From NCBI GenBank assembly GCA_045638465.1, contig JAZUBK010000053.1:1-25523 (forward strand): DNA of 25,523 nucleotides, written 5' to 3'. The stretch is from CAKVLS01 sp045638465. GTDB taxonomy: Bacteria > Bacillota > Clostridia > Christensenellales > UBA1242. The notes beneath the pieces were generated by a model that had not been told where the DNA came from, ran no database searches, and saw nothing but the letters and a program-made list of their open reading frames with translations. The position numbers were made by a program, and so were the translations under genes. Positions 1-8,405 of the stretch are shown one piece after another (positions within the stretch are counted from its first letter, which is position 1; every line of letters begins with the position of its first letter).

Positions 1-2
1 CT

Positions 3-956
3 TACTACAATATGCCACCATACGCTACTGGCGAGGCAAGACCTCTAAAGAGCCCAGGCAGAAGAGAAATTGGCCACGGTGCACTAGCAGAAAGAGCCCT
101 TGAGCCTGTTATCCCAAGTGAAGAAGAATTCCCATATGCACTAAGACTTGTTAGTGAAGTACTAAGCTCTAATGGTAGTTCATCTATGGCTAGTACTTGC
201 GGTAGCACACTTGCACTTATGGATGCTGGTGTTCCTATCAAAGCTCCTGTAGCTGGTATTGCTATGGGCCTTATCAAAGACACAGAAAGCTCAAACGTTG
301 CAGTTTTGAGTGATATTCAAGGACTAGAAGACTTCCTTGGCGATATGGACTTCAAAGTTACTGGTACTACTAAAGGTATCACAGCTATCCAAATGGATAT
401 CAAAATCAAAGGTATCGACGAAAATATCCTAACTACTGCTCTTGAACAAGCAAGAAAAGGTAGACTAGAAATTTTGGATAAGATGTTAGCTGTTCTTCCA
501 AAATCAAGACCACAACTATCAAAATATGCTCCAAAAATCATTACATTTAGCATCAACCCAGACAAAATCAAAGATGTTATCGGTTCTGGCGGTAAGACAA
601 TCAATAAGATTATCGAAGAAACTGGCGTAAAAATCGACATCGATGACGAAGGACAAGTATTTGTTGCTACAACTGATGACGAAATGGCACAAAAAGCAAA
701 ACAAATCATTCTTAACATTGCAGAAGACCTAGAAGTTGGCAAAATCTATTCTGGTAAAGTTGTAAAAATTATGCAATTTGGCGCATTTGTAGAAATCGCC
801 CCAGGAAAAGATGGTATGATTCACATTTCTAAACTATCTTCTCAAAGAGTAGAAAAGGTTGAAGACGTAGTTGCTGTTGGTGATAGCGTTGAAGTAGAAG
901 TTATCAAAATCGACAACAAAGGCAGAGTTGACCTAAAACTTATCTCAAAAGAATAA
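3..956 (+). CDS. pnp: Polynucleotide phosphorylase, C-terminal part (5' end outside window)
   Basis: 3'-5' exoribonuclease that degrades RNA phosphorolytically in the cytoplasm. The reading frame is open from the first complete codon at base 3, so the gene enters from upstream; 317 codons of a protein normally about 700 residues long are present. Seen in order: the second RNase PH domain with the family signature GRREIGHGALAERALEPV and the conserved acidic cluster DFLGDMDF, which holds the two catalytic Asp residues known from E. coli PNPase; a KH domain with the loop IGSGGKTI; and a C-terminal S1 domain (GKVVKIMQFGAFVE, then GMIHISKLS). The ATG at base 12 is internal Met, not a start. It ends in TAA followed by a good terminator. 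pnp upstream of a ylxY-type gene and an M16 peptidase is the Bacillus order. Confidence 0.97.
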   Translation, partial: YYNMPPYATGEARPLKSPGRREIGHGALAERALEPVIPSEEEFPYALRLVSEVLSSNGSSSMASTCGSTLALMDAGVPIKAPVAGIAMGLIKDTESSNVAVLSDIQGLEDFLGDMDFKVTGTTKGITAIQMDIKIKGIDENILTTALEQARKGRLEILDKMLAVLPKSRPQLSKYAPKIITFSINPDKIKDVIGSGGKTINKIIEETGVKIDIDDEGQVFVATTDDEMAQKAKQIILNIAEDLEVGKIYSGKVVKIMQFGAFVEIAPGKDGMIHISKLSSQRVEKVEDVVAVGDSVEVEVIKIDNKGRVDLKLISKE

Positions 957-967
957 TTCCTTATTGT

Positions 968-1000
968 AAAAAACACTAAAATTACTTTTAGTGTTTTTTT
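968..1000 (+). terminator. Rho-independent terminator of pnp
   Basis: Perfect stem CACTAAAA (974-981) with TTTTAGTG (986-993), loop TTAC, extended by A6/T6 pairing and followed by a run of T. It lies 11 bases after the pnp stop. Confidence 0.9.
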
Positions 1001-1071
1001 GTTTCAAAAATATCTAACAAAAACTACAAAATCACATCATAAAGAGATGCTAACTTTCATATATTGTAATA

Positions 1072-1806
1072 ATGAAAGTAGTATTTTTTAATCACAAAAA
1101 ACACCCAAAATTATATCACCTTGTAAGCAATATTATTATAATAGCTGTTATATCCTTAGTCGGTTTTGTGTCATTTTTCTCACCCGCAGTGAGCGTGGCG
1201 TATCTAAAAGAAAACGACGCCATCTATCAAGGAAATAGCGAAAAAAATAACGTATCACTTATGTTTAATGTTTATTGGGGTAGCGAATATATAGAGCCAA
1301 TACTTGATGTTTTGATGAGTAACAATGTCTCTGCTACGTTCTTTGTTGGCGGTAGTTGGTTGGCACAAAATAACAATCTTTTTGACCTAATATTAGTCGC
1401 TAATTGTGAAATAGGAAATCACGGATATAATCACAAAGACCATGCAAAATTATCAAAAAGTCAAAATATCGAAGAGATATCTAACACACACAATTTAGTA
1501 AAAAATTTGGCAGATATGGATATGAAGTTATTTGCTCCGCCATCTGGAAGTTATAATAAAACAACACTAGAGGTTGCCTCAAATCTTGGTTACAAAACAA
1601 TAATGTGGTCAAAAGATACAATAGATTGGCGAGATAAAAATTCTGAACTTATCTTTTCAAGGGCAACAAAAAATCTTATTAACGGAGACCTTATTTTGAT
1701 GCATCCAACAAAAGCAACGCTTGATGCTCTTGATGGCATAATCAAAGAGATTAAAAAACAAAATTTCAAAATAATAACCGTTGGTCAAAACATCGAGGGC
1801 TTATAA
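1072..1806 (+). CDS. ylxY: YlxY-type polysaccharide-deacetylase-fold protein, probably catalytically altered
   Basis: A 244-residue protein with one N-terminal membrane segment or uncleaved signal (about residues 18-40), so the domain should face outside. The rest is a NodB-homology domain. Motif 1, normally TFDDG with the catalytic base and a metal ligand, reads MFNVYWG (64-70), so both Asp positions are Asn/Val. The metal-binding His pair is kept (HGYNH, H117 and H121), and later motifs are recognisable (FAPPSGSYN near 154-162, DTIDW near 182, LILMHP near 206). Bacillus YlxY has a similar FNVAWG-like motif, and its gene also follows pnp, which supports the assignment. No Shine-Dalgarno is visible; a TATATT at 1060-1065 lies seven bases before the A of the ATG, so a leaderless start is possible but has no good -35. 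True deacetylase activity is doubtful. Confidence 0.8.
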   Translation: MKVVFFNHKKHPKLYHLVSNIIIIAVISLVGFVSFFSPAVSVAYLKENDAIYQGNSEKNNVSLMFNVYWGSEYIEPILDVLMSNNVSATFFVGGSWLAQNNNLFDLILVANCEIGNHGYNHKDHAKLSKSQNIEEISNTHNLVKNLADMDMKLFAPPSGSYNKTTLEVASNLGYKTIMWSKDTIDWRDKNSELIFSRATKNLINGDLILMHPTKATLDALDGIIKEIKKQNFKIITVGQNIEGL

Positions 1807-1823
1807 TATTGTTTTATAAGTAA

Positions 1824-1860
1824 AAAATCAACCTAAAAAACAAGTAGGTTGATTTTATTT
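1824..1860 (+). terminator. Rho-independent terminator of ylxY
   Basis: Twelve-base perfect stem AAAATCAACCTA (1824-1835) with TAGGTTGATTTT (1845-1856), nine-base loop, T-rich tail. Confidence 0.88.
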
Positions 1861-1881
1861 TATAAATTGTTTTGCTATTGC

Positions 1882-1932
1882 TTGACAATTTATGTATAAT
1901 CTTTTTATATATTTTTGTAAATGTGTTATACT
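1882..1932 (+). promoter_or_regulatory. Promoter region of the M16 peptidase gene
   Basis: Two candidates overlap. TTGACA (1882-1887) has a 17-base spacing to TTATAT (1905-1910). Alternatively an extended -10, TGTTATACT (1924-1932), lies just ahead of the ribosome site and would give a leader of about 11 bases. The more striking TATAAT at 1895-1900 is only seven bases from TTGACA and cannot pair with it. The ribosome binding site AGGAG (1939-1943) sits six bases before the ATG. Confidence 0.5.
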
Positions 1933-1949
1933 AACTTTAGGAGAAAATT

Positions 1950-3221
1950 ATGGAAATAAAAACAAAAACATACGAAAGTGGTTTAAGATTAATTGTAGCT
2001 AATATGCCAGATAGTAGGGCGGTTTCTACTTTTTTTGGAATTAACACTGGTAGCGTAAACGAAAATGCAAAAAACAACGGTATATCACATGTTATCGAGC
2101 ATATGACATTTAAGGGAACAAAACTTCGTACCGCCGAAGATATAAGCACATCTCTTGAATCTTTGGGCGCAAATATCAACGCCTTTACTAGCAGATATAT
2201 CACTTGTTATTATGGTAGTTGTATAAAAGAAAATGCCGAAAAGAGTTTTGAGATTTTTTCTGATATGATACTAAACTCAGAATATAATGAAGAGGAGTTA
2301 AGAAAAGAACTAAAAGTTATCTTTGAAGAAATAGATATGTACGAAGATGACCCAGGCTCTGTGGCATACGATAAGTATAATGAGATTTTCTTTGAGGGTA
2401 CTAAACTAGAAAAATCAGTCATCGGCACAAAAGATGTTTTGGCCAAGCTTACACGTCAAGATTTGTTAGACTATATCTCTGAGTTTTATGTTCCTGCAAA
2501 TATGGTTATTTCTATTGCGGGAGGAATTACTTTTGAAGAAGCAGATGCTATGGTAACTAAATATTTCAATAGCGGCTTTGTTTCAAAAGCAGATCCTATT
2601 TTGCCTCAAAAAACAACAGACAAATTACTTCCTGAGCAAAGATTTGTTTGCCAAAAGAAAGATATTTCGCAAACTCACATTGTATTGGGTTATCCAACAG
2701 ACAATGTCTATAGCAAAAATGTTGCCGCCATTAATGTTTTGGCCTTTATATTAGGCGGTGGCATGAGTTCAAGACTTTTTGTCCGCATCAGAGAAAAACT
2801 AGGCCTTGTTTATAGCATCAATGCTATGCCAGAGTTATTTGACATTGCGGGTAATATAATAATCAGTCTTGCAACCAACCACACAAATCAAGAATTAGCC
2901 CTAAAATCTATAAGAGAAGAAATAGATAACATAGCAAAAAATGGAGTAACTGAGGCAGAACTAAATAAGGCAAAAACATTTTGTAAGAGTATGATTGTTA
3001 TGTCTTCTGAAACCACAACAAATATCGCAAGACACAACGCATCTAATGTTATGCAATTTGGCGCACATAAAACTGTCGACCAAAGGCTAGAAGAGATAGA
3101 AAAAGTGACTTTAGAGCAAGTAAATGCCCAAGCAAAAGAGATTTTTTCTAGCAAAAATTATTGTATGGCGATTGTTTCTGACAAGCCAAACGAAAAAGGT
3201 ATGGAAATATATAATAGCTAA
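1950..3221 (+). CDS. mlpA: M16 family zinc metallopeptidase (MlpA/YmxG-like)
   Basis: Cytoplasmic processing-peptidase-type zinc protease of 423 residues, the usual length for the single-chain bacterial M16B group. The inverted zinc motif HxxEH is intact as HVIEH (H47, E50, H51) inside GISHVIEHMTFKGT, and the third zinc ligand is one of the glutamates near 126-127 (VIFEEIDMY). The C-terminal half carries the family segment RIREKLGLVYSI, with the Arg and Tyr that line the substrate cavity. So both halves of the M16 fold are present and it should be active. It has its own promoter, a clear ribosome site AGGAG and its own terminator. Its position after pnp and ylxY matches Bacillus mlpA. The physiological substrate is not evident from sequence. 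Confidence 0.9.
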   Translation: MEIKTKTYESGLRLIVANMPDSRAVSTFFGINTGSVNENAKNNGISHVIEHMTFKGTKLRTAEDISTSLESLGANINAFTSRYITCYYGSCIKENAEKSFEIFSDMILNSEYNEEELRKELKVIFEEIDMYEDDPGSVAYDKYNEIFFEGTKLEKSVIGTKDVLAKLTRQDLLDYISEFYVPANMVISIAGGITFEEADAMVTKYFNSGFVSKADPILPQKTTDKLLPEQRFVCQKKDISQTHIVLGYPTDNVYSKNVAAINVLAFILGGGMSSRLFVRIREKLGLVYSINAMPELFDIAGNIIISLATNHTNQELALKSIREEIDNIAKNGVTEAELNKAKTFCKSMIVMSSETTTNIARHNASNVMQFGAHKTVDQRLEEIEKVTLEQVNAQAKEIFSSKNYCMAIVSDKPNEKGMEIYNS

Positions 3222-3222
3222 T

Positions 3223-3251
3223 AAAAAGCGGGTAATTTACCTGCTTTTTTT
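3223..3251 (+). terminator. Rho-independent terminator of the M16 peptidase gene
   Basis: Stem AAAAAGC-G-GGTA with TACC-T-GCTTTTT (one G-T pair), three-base loop, followed by more T. It starts two bases after the stop. Confidence 0.82.
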
Positions 3252-3297
3252 GTGCGTTTTTTGTATAAAAAATATAATAAAATGTAAACCAATTCGT

Positions 3298-3327
3298 TTG
3301 TATTAAAATAATTAACTATGATATAAT
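3298..3327 (+). promoter_or_regulatory. Promoter of ftsK and its downstream operon
   Basis: TTGTAT (3298-3303), 18-base spacer, extended -10 TGATATAAT (3319-3327). It lies just ahead of the ribosome site GAGGTG that serves ftsK. I see no other strong promoter between here and the end of cinA. Confidence 0.6.
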
Positions 3328-3342
3328 TATTATAGTATATTT

Positions 3343-3349
3343 TGAGGTG
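3343..3349 (+). promoter_or_regulatory. Ribosome binding site that decides the ftsK start
   Basis: TGAGGTG overlaps the upstream in-frame GTG (3347) and so cannot serve it. It lies six bases before TTG at 3356, which favours a TTG start. Confidence 0.65.
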
Positions 3350-3355
3350 AATGCT

Positions 3356-6300
3356 TTGGTATTATATGGACAAAAAAATGTTAATAATAAACAAAAGTAT
3401 ACTAAGACAAAAATACTAGGTATTGTACTGGTTTCGGTGTCTTTATTTATGCTTTTGTTTACTTCTGTAAATTGGCTATACTTTATCAAAAGTTTCTTTT
3501 TGGGTACATTTGGTGTTATGTGCTACCCAGTATTTGCTTTTATGTTTTTATTTGGTGTTGCCTTTTTGACTGGCCGTAAGTTTGTCATGTCAAAAAGATA
3601 CCTTATTTATTTAATATCTGCTTTTTTGTGTGTTATGGCAATATTCCACATAATCTTTACCGCAAGACTTGATAATTCAAGTTTTGGCAAATTTTTGGCT
3701 GATTGTTATAATGCAAAATTTACCCCTGGCGGTCTTTTGATTGGTTTGTTTACCTATCCAATTACAGGTCTTTTAAATGATGTTGCGGGTGGTATTTTTT
3801 ACGGAATTATTCTTTCAGTTATTATCGCTTTGATTATAGATTATCTTTATGCCTTTAGGCAATATTCAAAACTACTAGATATCAATACTCAGGCAGAAGA
3901 GGAAGAGCCAATCACTCCAACCGAGCAAGTCCAAACAACACCTACTATCTTCCAAACAATCATCGACCAAAGAGAAGATGAGAGTGAAGAGTTTTTTGAA
4001 GAAACAACTACTGAACAACCAACGCAAGAAGATGAAAGACCAATAGAACTTAGCCCTAGAGAAATCGCAAGACAAAGGTTAAACCTAGACGCTCAAAAAT
4101 CTGTTGAAGAAAAAACTGAAGAAAAACCAAAACAAAGTTTGTATGCAGATAAAAAACCAGCTACTACTGAGTTTTTGGGTAGGGGAATAAACGAACAAAG
4201 ACCTCCAAAAATCACTGGCGAAAAACGTAGCGATGGCAAGGATTCTTTGAGAGATTTTATAAACAAAACATACGGCATCGAAAATAGGCCAACCGATACA
4301 AATATCATTAACAATAGCAACTATTCCAATGCCTTTACAAAAAGACAAGAATTAAAAATTGAGCCTACTATTCAAACTCAAGAAACAAAAGCAGTAAGCC
4401 CAATTATTACAAATACAGAGTTCGCACCAAAACAAGCTTTTACTTTAAATAAACAAAAGCCTGAACAAAAGCAAACATCATTTGATTCTTTCTTTGAACC
4501 AAAAAGAGCAGAAAATCAAATTTCAAAACCTCTTTTTGAGCCAAAAGTAGAACAAAAAGTAGAATCTATAGTAACAGACTCTTCTGTTGAAGAACCAACA
4601 AACAACATCATTTCTTTTGATGATGAAGACGAAAAACCAAAAAAACTAAGTCCTCTTAATCCAAAATCATATGAGGTTGACACACAAGATGATGTCTTTA
4701 TCAAAAGTGAAGAGCCTGTAGTTGTGCAGCCAATCAAACCAGATGTTGAGATTGACAATTCTGCCGAAATTGCAACTGCAAACCCAATATCAAATTCACT
4801 TCAAAAAGAAGTAGAAATCAATGTTAAAGCACCTCCTGTAAATAATGGTATTGATATTCAATACGCTCAACAATTTATAAGAGGAACAGAGAAGAAAAAA
4901 GAAAAATCGGTTAAAAGATATACCAAACCATCAAGTTATGTAAGACCACCGCTAGACCTATTGACTGTAAAATCTGTTGACCCATCAGCACATAGTAGCG
5001 ATGAGCAAGAAAAAGCCGCCGCCCTAGAAAACCTACTTGCACAATTCAAAATTGAAGCAAAGGTTATCGGCATCAGACGTGGCGCTGCTGTTACTAGATA
5101 CGAACTTCAAATGCCACTTGGCATAACCGTTAACAAAATCAGTCAACACGCAAACGATATTGCGATGGTTTTGAGATCAAATGGCGATGTTAGAATCCAA
5201 ACCCCAATTCGTGGTAAAGCCGCCGTTGGTGTCGAAGTTCCAAACGATACTGTAGATACAGTAGGCCTAAGAGATATTTTAGAGTCTCCTAAATTTACCG
5301 AAGCTACTTGTCCATTGACCTTTGGTCTTGGTAAAGACGTAGACGGTAGTGTATTTACCTGTGATATTCACGAAGCAACACACCTTTTGGTTGCAGGTAG
5401 TACAAAATCTGGTAAGAGTGTATGCTTAAATGCACTTATCGTTAGTTTGCTATATAAAGCTAGTCCAGATGACCTAAAACTTATTCTTATCGACCCTAAA
5501 AAGGTTGAATTTAAATCTTTCAACTATCTTCCACATATGCTTATTCCTACTGCTATTACCGAAGCCAAAAAAGCTCTTAATGCTTTTGATTGGCTTATTA
5601 TGGAAATGGAAAACCGTTATCAAATTATGGAAGATCACTTTGTTAGAAACCTAGAAGAGTATAACGATTTGCAAAAGGTACACGATGGCGAAATTCCAAA
5701 ACTTCCTTATATTGTACTTATTGTTGACGAATATGCAGACCTTCAAGACAGCTTACCTAAGAAAACTGATCTAGAAGAAAGAATCAGAAGACTTGCTGCA
5801 AAAGCAAGAGCTGCTGGTATTCATATTATTATCGCAACTCAAAGACCATCTGTTAACGTTGTTACTGGCGTTATCAAAAATAACCTTCCAACAAAGATTG
5901 CTTTTGCGGTAGGCGATAACCAAAGTTCAAGAACAATCTTGGGCATAGGCGGAGCCGAAAAACTACTTGGTAGAGGCGATATGTTGTATTCATTTAACAA
6001 CCAAGAACCAACACGTGTTCAAGGAGCCTTTATTACAACCGAAGAAGTAAATAATATTTGTAACTTTGTAAGAGAAAACAATATTCAAGACTTTGACGAA
6101 GATATCGAAGAGACAATAAACTCTGATAAGGTTGATCCAGAATCAGATTCTGAGGGCGGATCATCTACTGATGCTTGGGACCCTCTTATGAAAGAAGCAG
6201 TGCGTTTTGTAATCGAAACACAAAGGGCATCATCTTCTATCGTTCAAAGAAAATTTGCTATAGGCTATAATAGAGCTGCACGTATTACAGACCAAATGTA

Positions 6301-6400
6301 CGCAGCAAAATTTATTGGCCCTAGTGAAGGCGGTTCTAAACCAAGAGCGGTTTATATCACAAAAGAACAATTCACTGAAATATTTGGAGAAGAATTTTAA
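3356..6400 (+). CDS. ftsK: DNA translocase FtsK/SpoIIIE
   Basis: Hexameric ATP-driven DNA pump anchored at the division septum, moving chromosome ends and helping Xer recombination. About 1014 residues. Order: hydrophobic N-terminal segments (about the first 150 residues, probably four membrane helices); a long acidic, Gln/Pro-rich, low-complexity linker (about 170-540); the RecA-like motor with Walker A GSTKSGKS (near 681-688), Walker B LIVDEYADL (near 785-793) and the family segment IIIATQRPSVNVVTG; and a C-terminal winged-helix gamma domain (about 940-1014), which in the family reads KOPS/SRS DNA sequences and contacts XerD. Start: GTG at 3347 is in frame, but the ribosome site TGAGGTG (3343-3349) overlaps it and is ideally spaced, six bases, from TTG at 3356, so TTG is preferred. 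The linker is unusually long compared with SpoIIIE (about 790 residues total). Confidence 0.93.
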   Translation: MVLYGQKNVNNKQKYTKTKILGIVLVSVSLFMLLFTSVNWLYFIKSFFLGTFGVMCYPVFAFMFLFGVAFLTGRKFVMSKRYLIYLISAFLCVMAIFHIIFTARLDNSSFGKFLADCYNAKFTPGGLLIGLFTYPITGLLNDVAGGIFYGIILSVIIALIIDYLYAFRQYSKLLDINTQAEEEEPITPTEQVQTTPTIFQTIIDQREDESEEFFEETTTEQPTQEDERPIELSPREIARQRLNLDAQKSVEEKTEEKPKQSLYADKKPATTEFLGRGINEQRPPKITGEKRSDGKDSLRDFINKTYGIENRPTDTNIINNSNYSNAFTKRQELKIEPTIQTQETKAVSPIITNTEFAPKQAFTLNKQKPEQKQTSFDSFFEPKRAENQISKPLFEPKVEQKVESIVTDSSVEEPTNNIISFDDEDEKPKKLSPLNPKSYEVDTQDDVFIKSEEPVVVQPIKPDVEIDNSAEIATANPISNSLQKEVEINVKAPPVNNGIDIQYAQQFIRGTEKKKEKSVKRYTKPSSYVRPPLDLLTVKSVDPSAHSSDEQEKAAALENLLAQFKIEAKVIGIRRGAAVTRYELQMPLGITVNKISQHANDIAMVLRSNGDVRIQTPIRGKAAVGVEVPNDTVDTVGLRDILESPKFTEATCPLTFGLGKDVDGSVFTCDIHEATHLLVAGSTKSGKSVCLNALIVSLLYKASPDDLKLILIDPKKVEFKSFNYLPHMLIPTAITEAKKALNAFDWLIMEMENRYQIMEDHFVRNLEEYNDLQKVHDGEIPKLPYIVLIVDEYADLQDSLPKKTDLEERIRRLAAKARAAGIHIIIATQRPSVNVVTGVIKNNLPTKIAFAVGDNQSSRTILGIGGAEKLLGRGDMLYSFNNQEPTRVQGAFITTEEVNNICNFVRENNIQDFDEDIEETINSDKVDPESDSEGGSSTDAWDPLMKEAVRFVIETQRASSSIVQRKFAIGYNRAARITDQMYAAKFIGPSEGGSKPRAVYITKEQFTEIFGEEF

Positions 6401-6402
6401 TT

Positions 6403-7803
6403 ATGGAAAACACAAATATAACAACTGAACCTACAACAAAACCCAAAACAAAATCTACTACAAAAACAACCAAAAAATCAACAACACCCGCTGTTACTAA
6501 ATTTGTAAGAAAAGTAGGTTTTGTATCTCTTGGTTGTGACAAAAACAGAGTAGATACCGAAAATATTATGACAAACCTTGTTAATCATGGTTTTGAGATA
6601 GTAGGCAATCCAGCGGAAGCGCATGTAATAATTATTAATACTTGTGCTTTCCTTTTAAAAGCAAGAGAAGAGGCTACAAATACTATCTTAGAGATGGCAC
6701 AGTACAAGATTGACAACCTAGAAAAGATAATTGTTATTGGTTGTCTACCTATGTCAGAAGACGGCCTAGAGGCTGACTTCCCTGAAGTTGATGCCTTTGT
6801 TAAAGGTGAAGATTATGATAAGATCCCTGACATAATTTTTAACCTATACAATCATAAGCCAAACAAAAAAGAAGAAATTGTAAAAGCAAGACTTCTTACA
6901 ACACCAAAACACATCGCATATCTTAAAATTTCTGATGGTTGTGACAACTTCTGTACTTACTGCAAAATTCCATATATAAGAGGTAGGTATACCTCAATGC
7001 CTATCGAGAAACTAGTTGCAGAGGCTACTGCACTTGCAAATAAGGGTGTAAAAGAGCTTATACTAGTTGCCCAAGACGTTACACGTTATGGTGTTGATTT
7101 GTACCACGACAAAAAGTTAGTTGACCTTTTACAAGCGCTAAGCAAGGTAGATGGTATAGAGTGGATAAGACTTCACTACTGTTACCCAGAGCTTATCGAT
7201 GATCAATTAATCAAAGAGATAAAAACTAATAAAAAGATTGTAAAATATTTGGATATTCCTATGCAACACGCAAGTTCAAAGATTTTGAGAGCGATGAACC
7301 GAAAAAGCGACGAAAATAGTTTGTCAAAGTTAGTAAACACCTTGCGTAAGGAAATTCCTAGCATAGTAATAAGATCAACCTTTATGGTAGGTTTCCCTGG
7401 TGAAACTAGAGAAGACTTTAAAATTTTGCTAAACTTTTTAAAAGAGTTTCAACTAGACAACGTAGGATTTTTTGCTTACTCTAGAGAAGAGGGCACAGTA
7501 TCATACGGCATGAGAAAGCAAATTTGCGGTATGGTAAAACATGCAAGGTTACGCAAAGTTCAACGTTTGCAAACAGCCATAGCATACAACCTAAACAAAG
7601 CTAATATTGATAAAACTTTCAGGGTTATATGCGACGGATATGACGTTAGAAACAATATTTACCTTGGAAGATCTTATATGAGTTCTCCAGATGTAGACTA
7701 TTACATTTATTTCCATTCTACAGAACCTGTCGGACAAGGTGACTTTGTCGATGTAAGAATTATCGACGTAAACAAAGATTATTTATTAGGAGTGAAACAA
7801 TAA
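6403..7803 (+). CDS. rimO: Ribosomal protein S12 methylthiotransferase RimO
   Basis: Radical-SAM enzyme that adds a methylthio group to a conserved Asp of ribosomal protein S12. 466 residues. After an odd Thr/Lys-rich stretch (about residues 3-36), the N-terminal UPF0004 domain has the three cysteines of its iron-sulfur cluster (C45 in GCDKNRVDTE, C81, C114), followed by the radical SAM CxxxCxxC as DGCDNFCTYC (C180, C184, C187) and a C-terminal TRAM domain (about 405-466). RimO rather than MiaB is shown by GCDKNRVDTE, by AQDVTRYGVDLY and by the TRAM-domain ending. The gene starts two bases after ftsK; GGAG at 6386-6389 lies a rather long 13 bases before the ATG. pgsA follows by a one-base TAATG overlap. 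The basic extension is not typical of RimO. Confidence 0.93.
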   Translation: MENTNITTEPTTKPKTKSTTKTTKKSTTPAVTKFVRKVGFVSLGCDKNRVDTENIMTNLVNHGFEIVGNPAEAHVIIINTCAFLLKAREEATNTILEMAQYKIDNLEKIIVIGCLPMSEDGLEADFPEVDAFVKGEDYDKIPDIIFNLYNHKPNKKEEIVKARLLTTPKHIAYLKISDGCDNFCTYCKIPYIRGRYTSMPIEKLVAEATALANKGVKELILVAQDVTRYGVDLYHDKKLVDLLQALSKVDGIEWIRLHYCYPELIDDQLIKEIKTNKKIVKYLDIPMQHASSKILRAMNRKSDENSLSKLVNTLRKEIPSIVIRSTFMVGFPGETREDFKILLNFLKEFQLDNVGFFAYSREEGTVSYGMRKQICGMVKHARLRKVQRLQTAIAYNLNKANIDKTFRVICDGYDVRNNIYLGRSYMSSPDVDYYIYFHSTEPVGQGDFVDVRIIDVNKDYLLGVKQ

Positions 7804-8405
7804 TGAATTTACCAAACAAAATTACTTTAACAAGAATGATATCTATTCCATTTATCGCATTTTTCTATCTAGCAGATTTTATACCAGGCGGCTGGGGAAA
7901 AATTACAGCTTTTATTCTATTTGTAATCACAGGTGTTACAGATTTTTTAGATGGTTACATCGCAAGAAAATACAACCTAGTTACTGACTTTGGAAAGTTC
8001 CTAGATCCTATCGCTGACAAAATACATATGTGCACTGGTTTATTACTAGTTGTTGCAGACAAGACAATTCTTGCTCCATATGGCGTAATTATGGCTATTG
8101 TTATTATTGCAAGAGAGTTTATCGTATCAGCACTAAGACAAATAGCTGTTACAAAAAATGTAGTTTTGGCTGCAGATATGCTAGGCAAAATCAAAGCAAA
8201 CTTCCAATCAATCGGTATTGGCGTATTTATGTTCTTGGCAATCAATACAAATAGACCTTTCCTAGGTGGAGCTGCACCGGTAATTGCAATCGTAGGTTAT
8301 GTACTTATGGGTCTTGCAACAATCTTTACTATCTGGTCAGCAGTTAACTACATCGTAAAAAATAGACAAGTATTATCAGAAGGAACAAAGAAAGAAGAAA
8401 AATAA
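7803..8405 (+). CDS. pgsA: CDP-diacylglycerol-glycerol-3-phosphate 3-phosphatidyltransferase
   Basis: Integral membrane enzyme that makes phosphatidylglycerol phosphate from CDP-diacylglycerol and glycerol-3-phosphate, the committed step to phosphatidylglycerol and cardiolipin. 200 residues with several hydrophobic segments. The CDP-alcohol phosphotransferase motif is complete: D47, D50-G51, A54-R55, eight residues, G64, D68, D72 (seen as DFLDGYIARKYNLV then DFGKFLDPIAD). The start overlaps the rimO stop by one base, with AGGAG at 7788-7792 inside rimO, so translational coupling is likely. The stop likewise overlaps the start of cinA. The placement between rimO and cinA-recA matches the Bacillota arrangement and supports PgsA over other family members. 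Confidence 0.93.
   Translation: MNLPNKITLTRMISIPFIAFFYLADFIPGGWGKITAFILFVITGVTDFLDGYIARKYNLVTDFGKFLDPIADKIHMCTGLLLVVADKTILAPYGVIMAIVIIAREFIVSALRQIAVTKNVVLAADMLGKIKANFQSIGIGVFMFLAINTNRPFLGGAAPVIAIVGYVLMGLATIFTIWSAVNYIVKNRQVLSEGTKKEEK

Noticed and set aside
317..742. 141-codon open frame on the - strand
   Set aside because: It is a shadow of pnp with no recognisable domain.
1882..1900. TTGACA followed by TATAAT as a consensus promoter
   Set aside because: The spacer is only seven bases, far from the 16-18 needed; other -10 elements downstream are more plausible.
3124..3306. 60-codon frame across the M16 gene end
   Set aside because: It overlaps the peptidase gene and its terminator and has no ribosome site or homology that I recognise.
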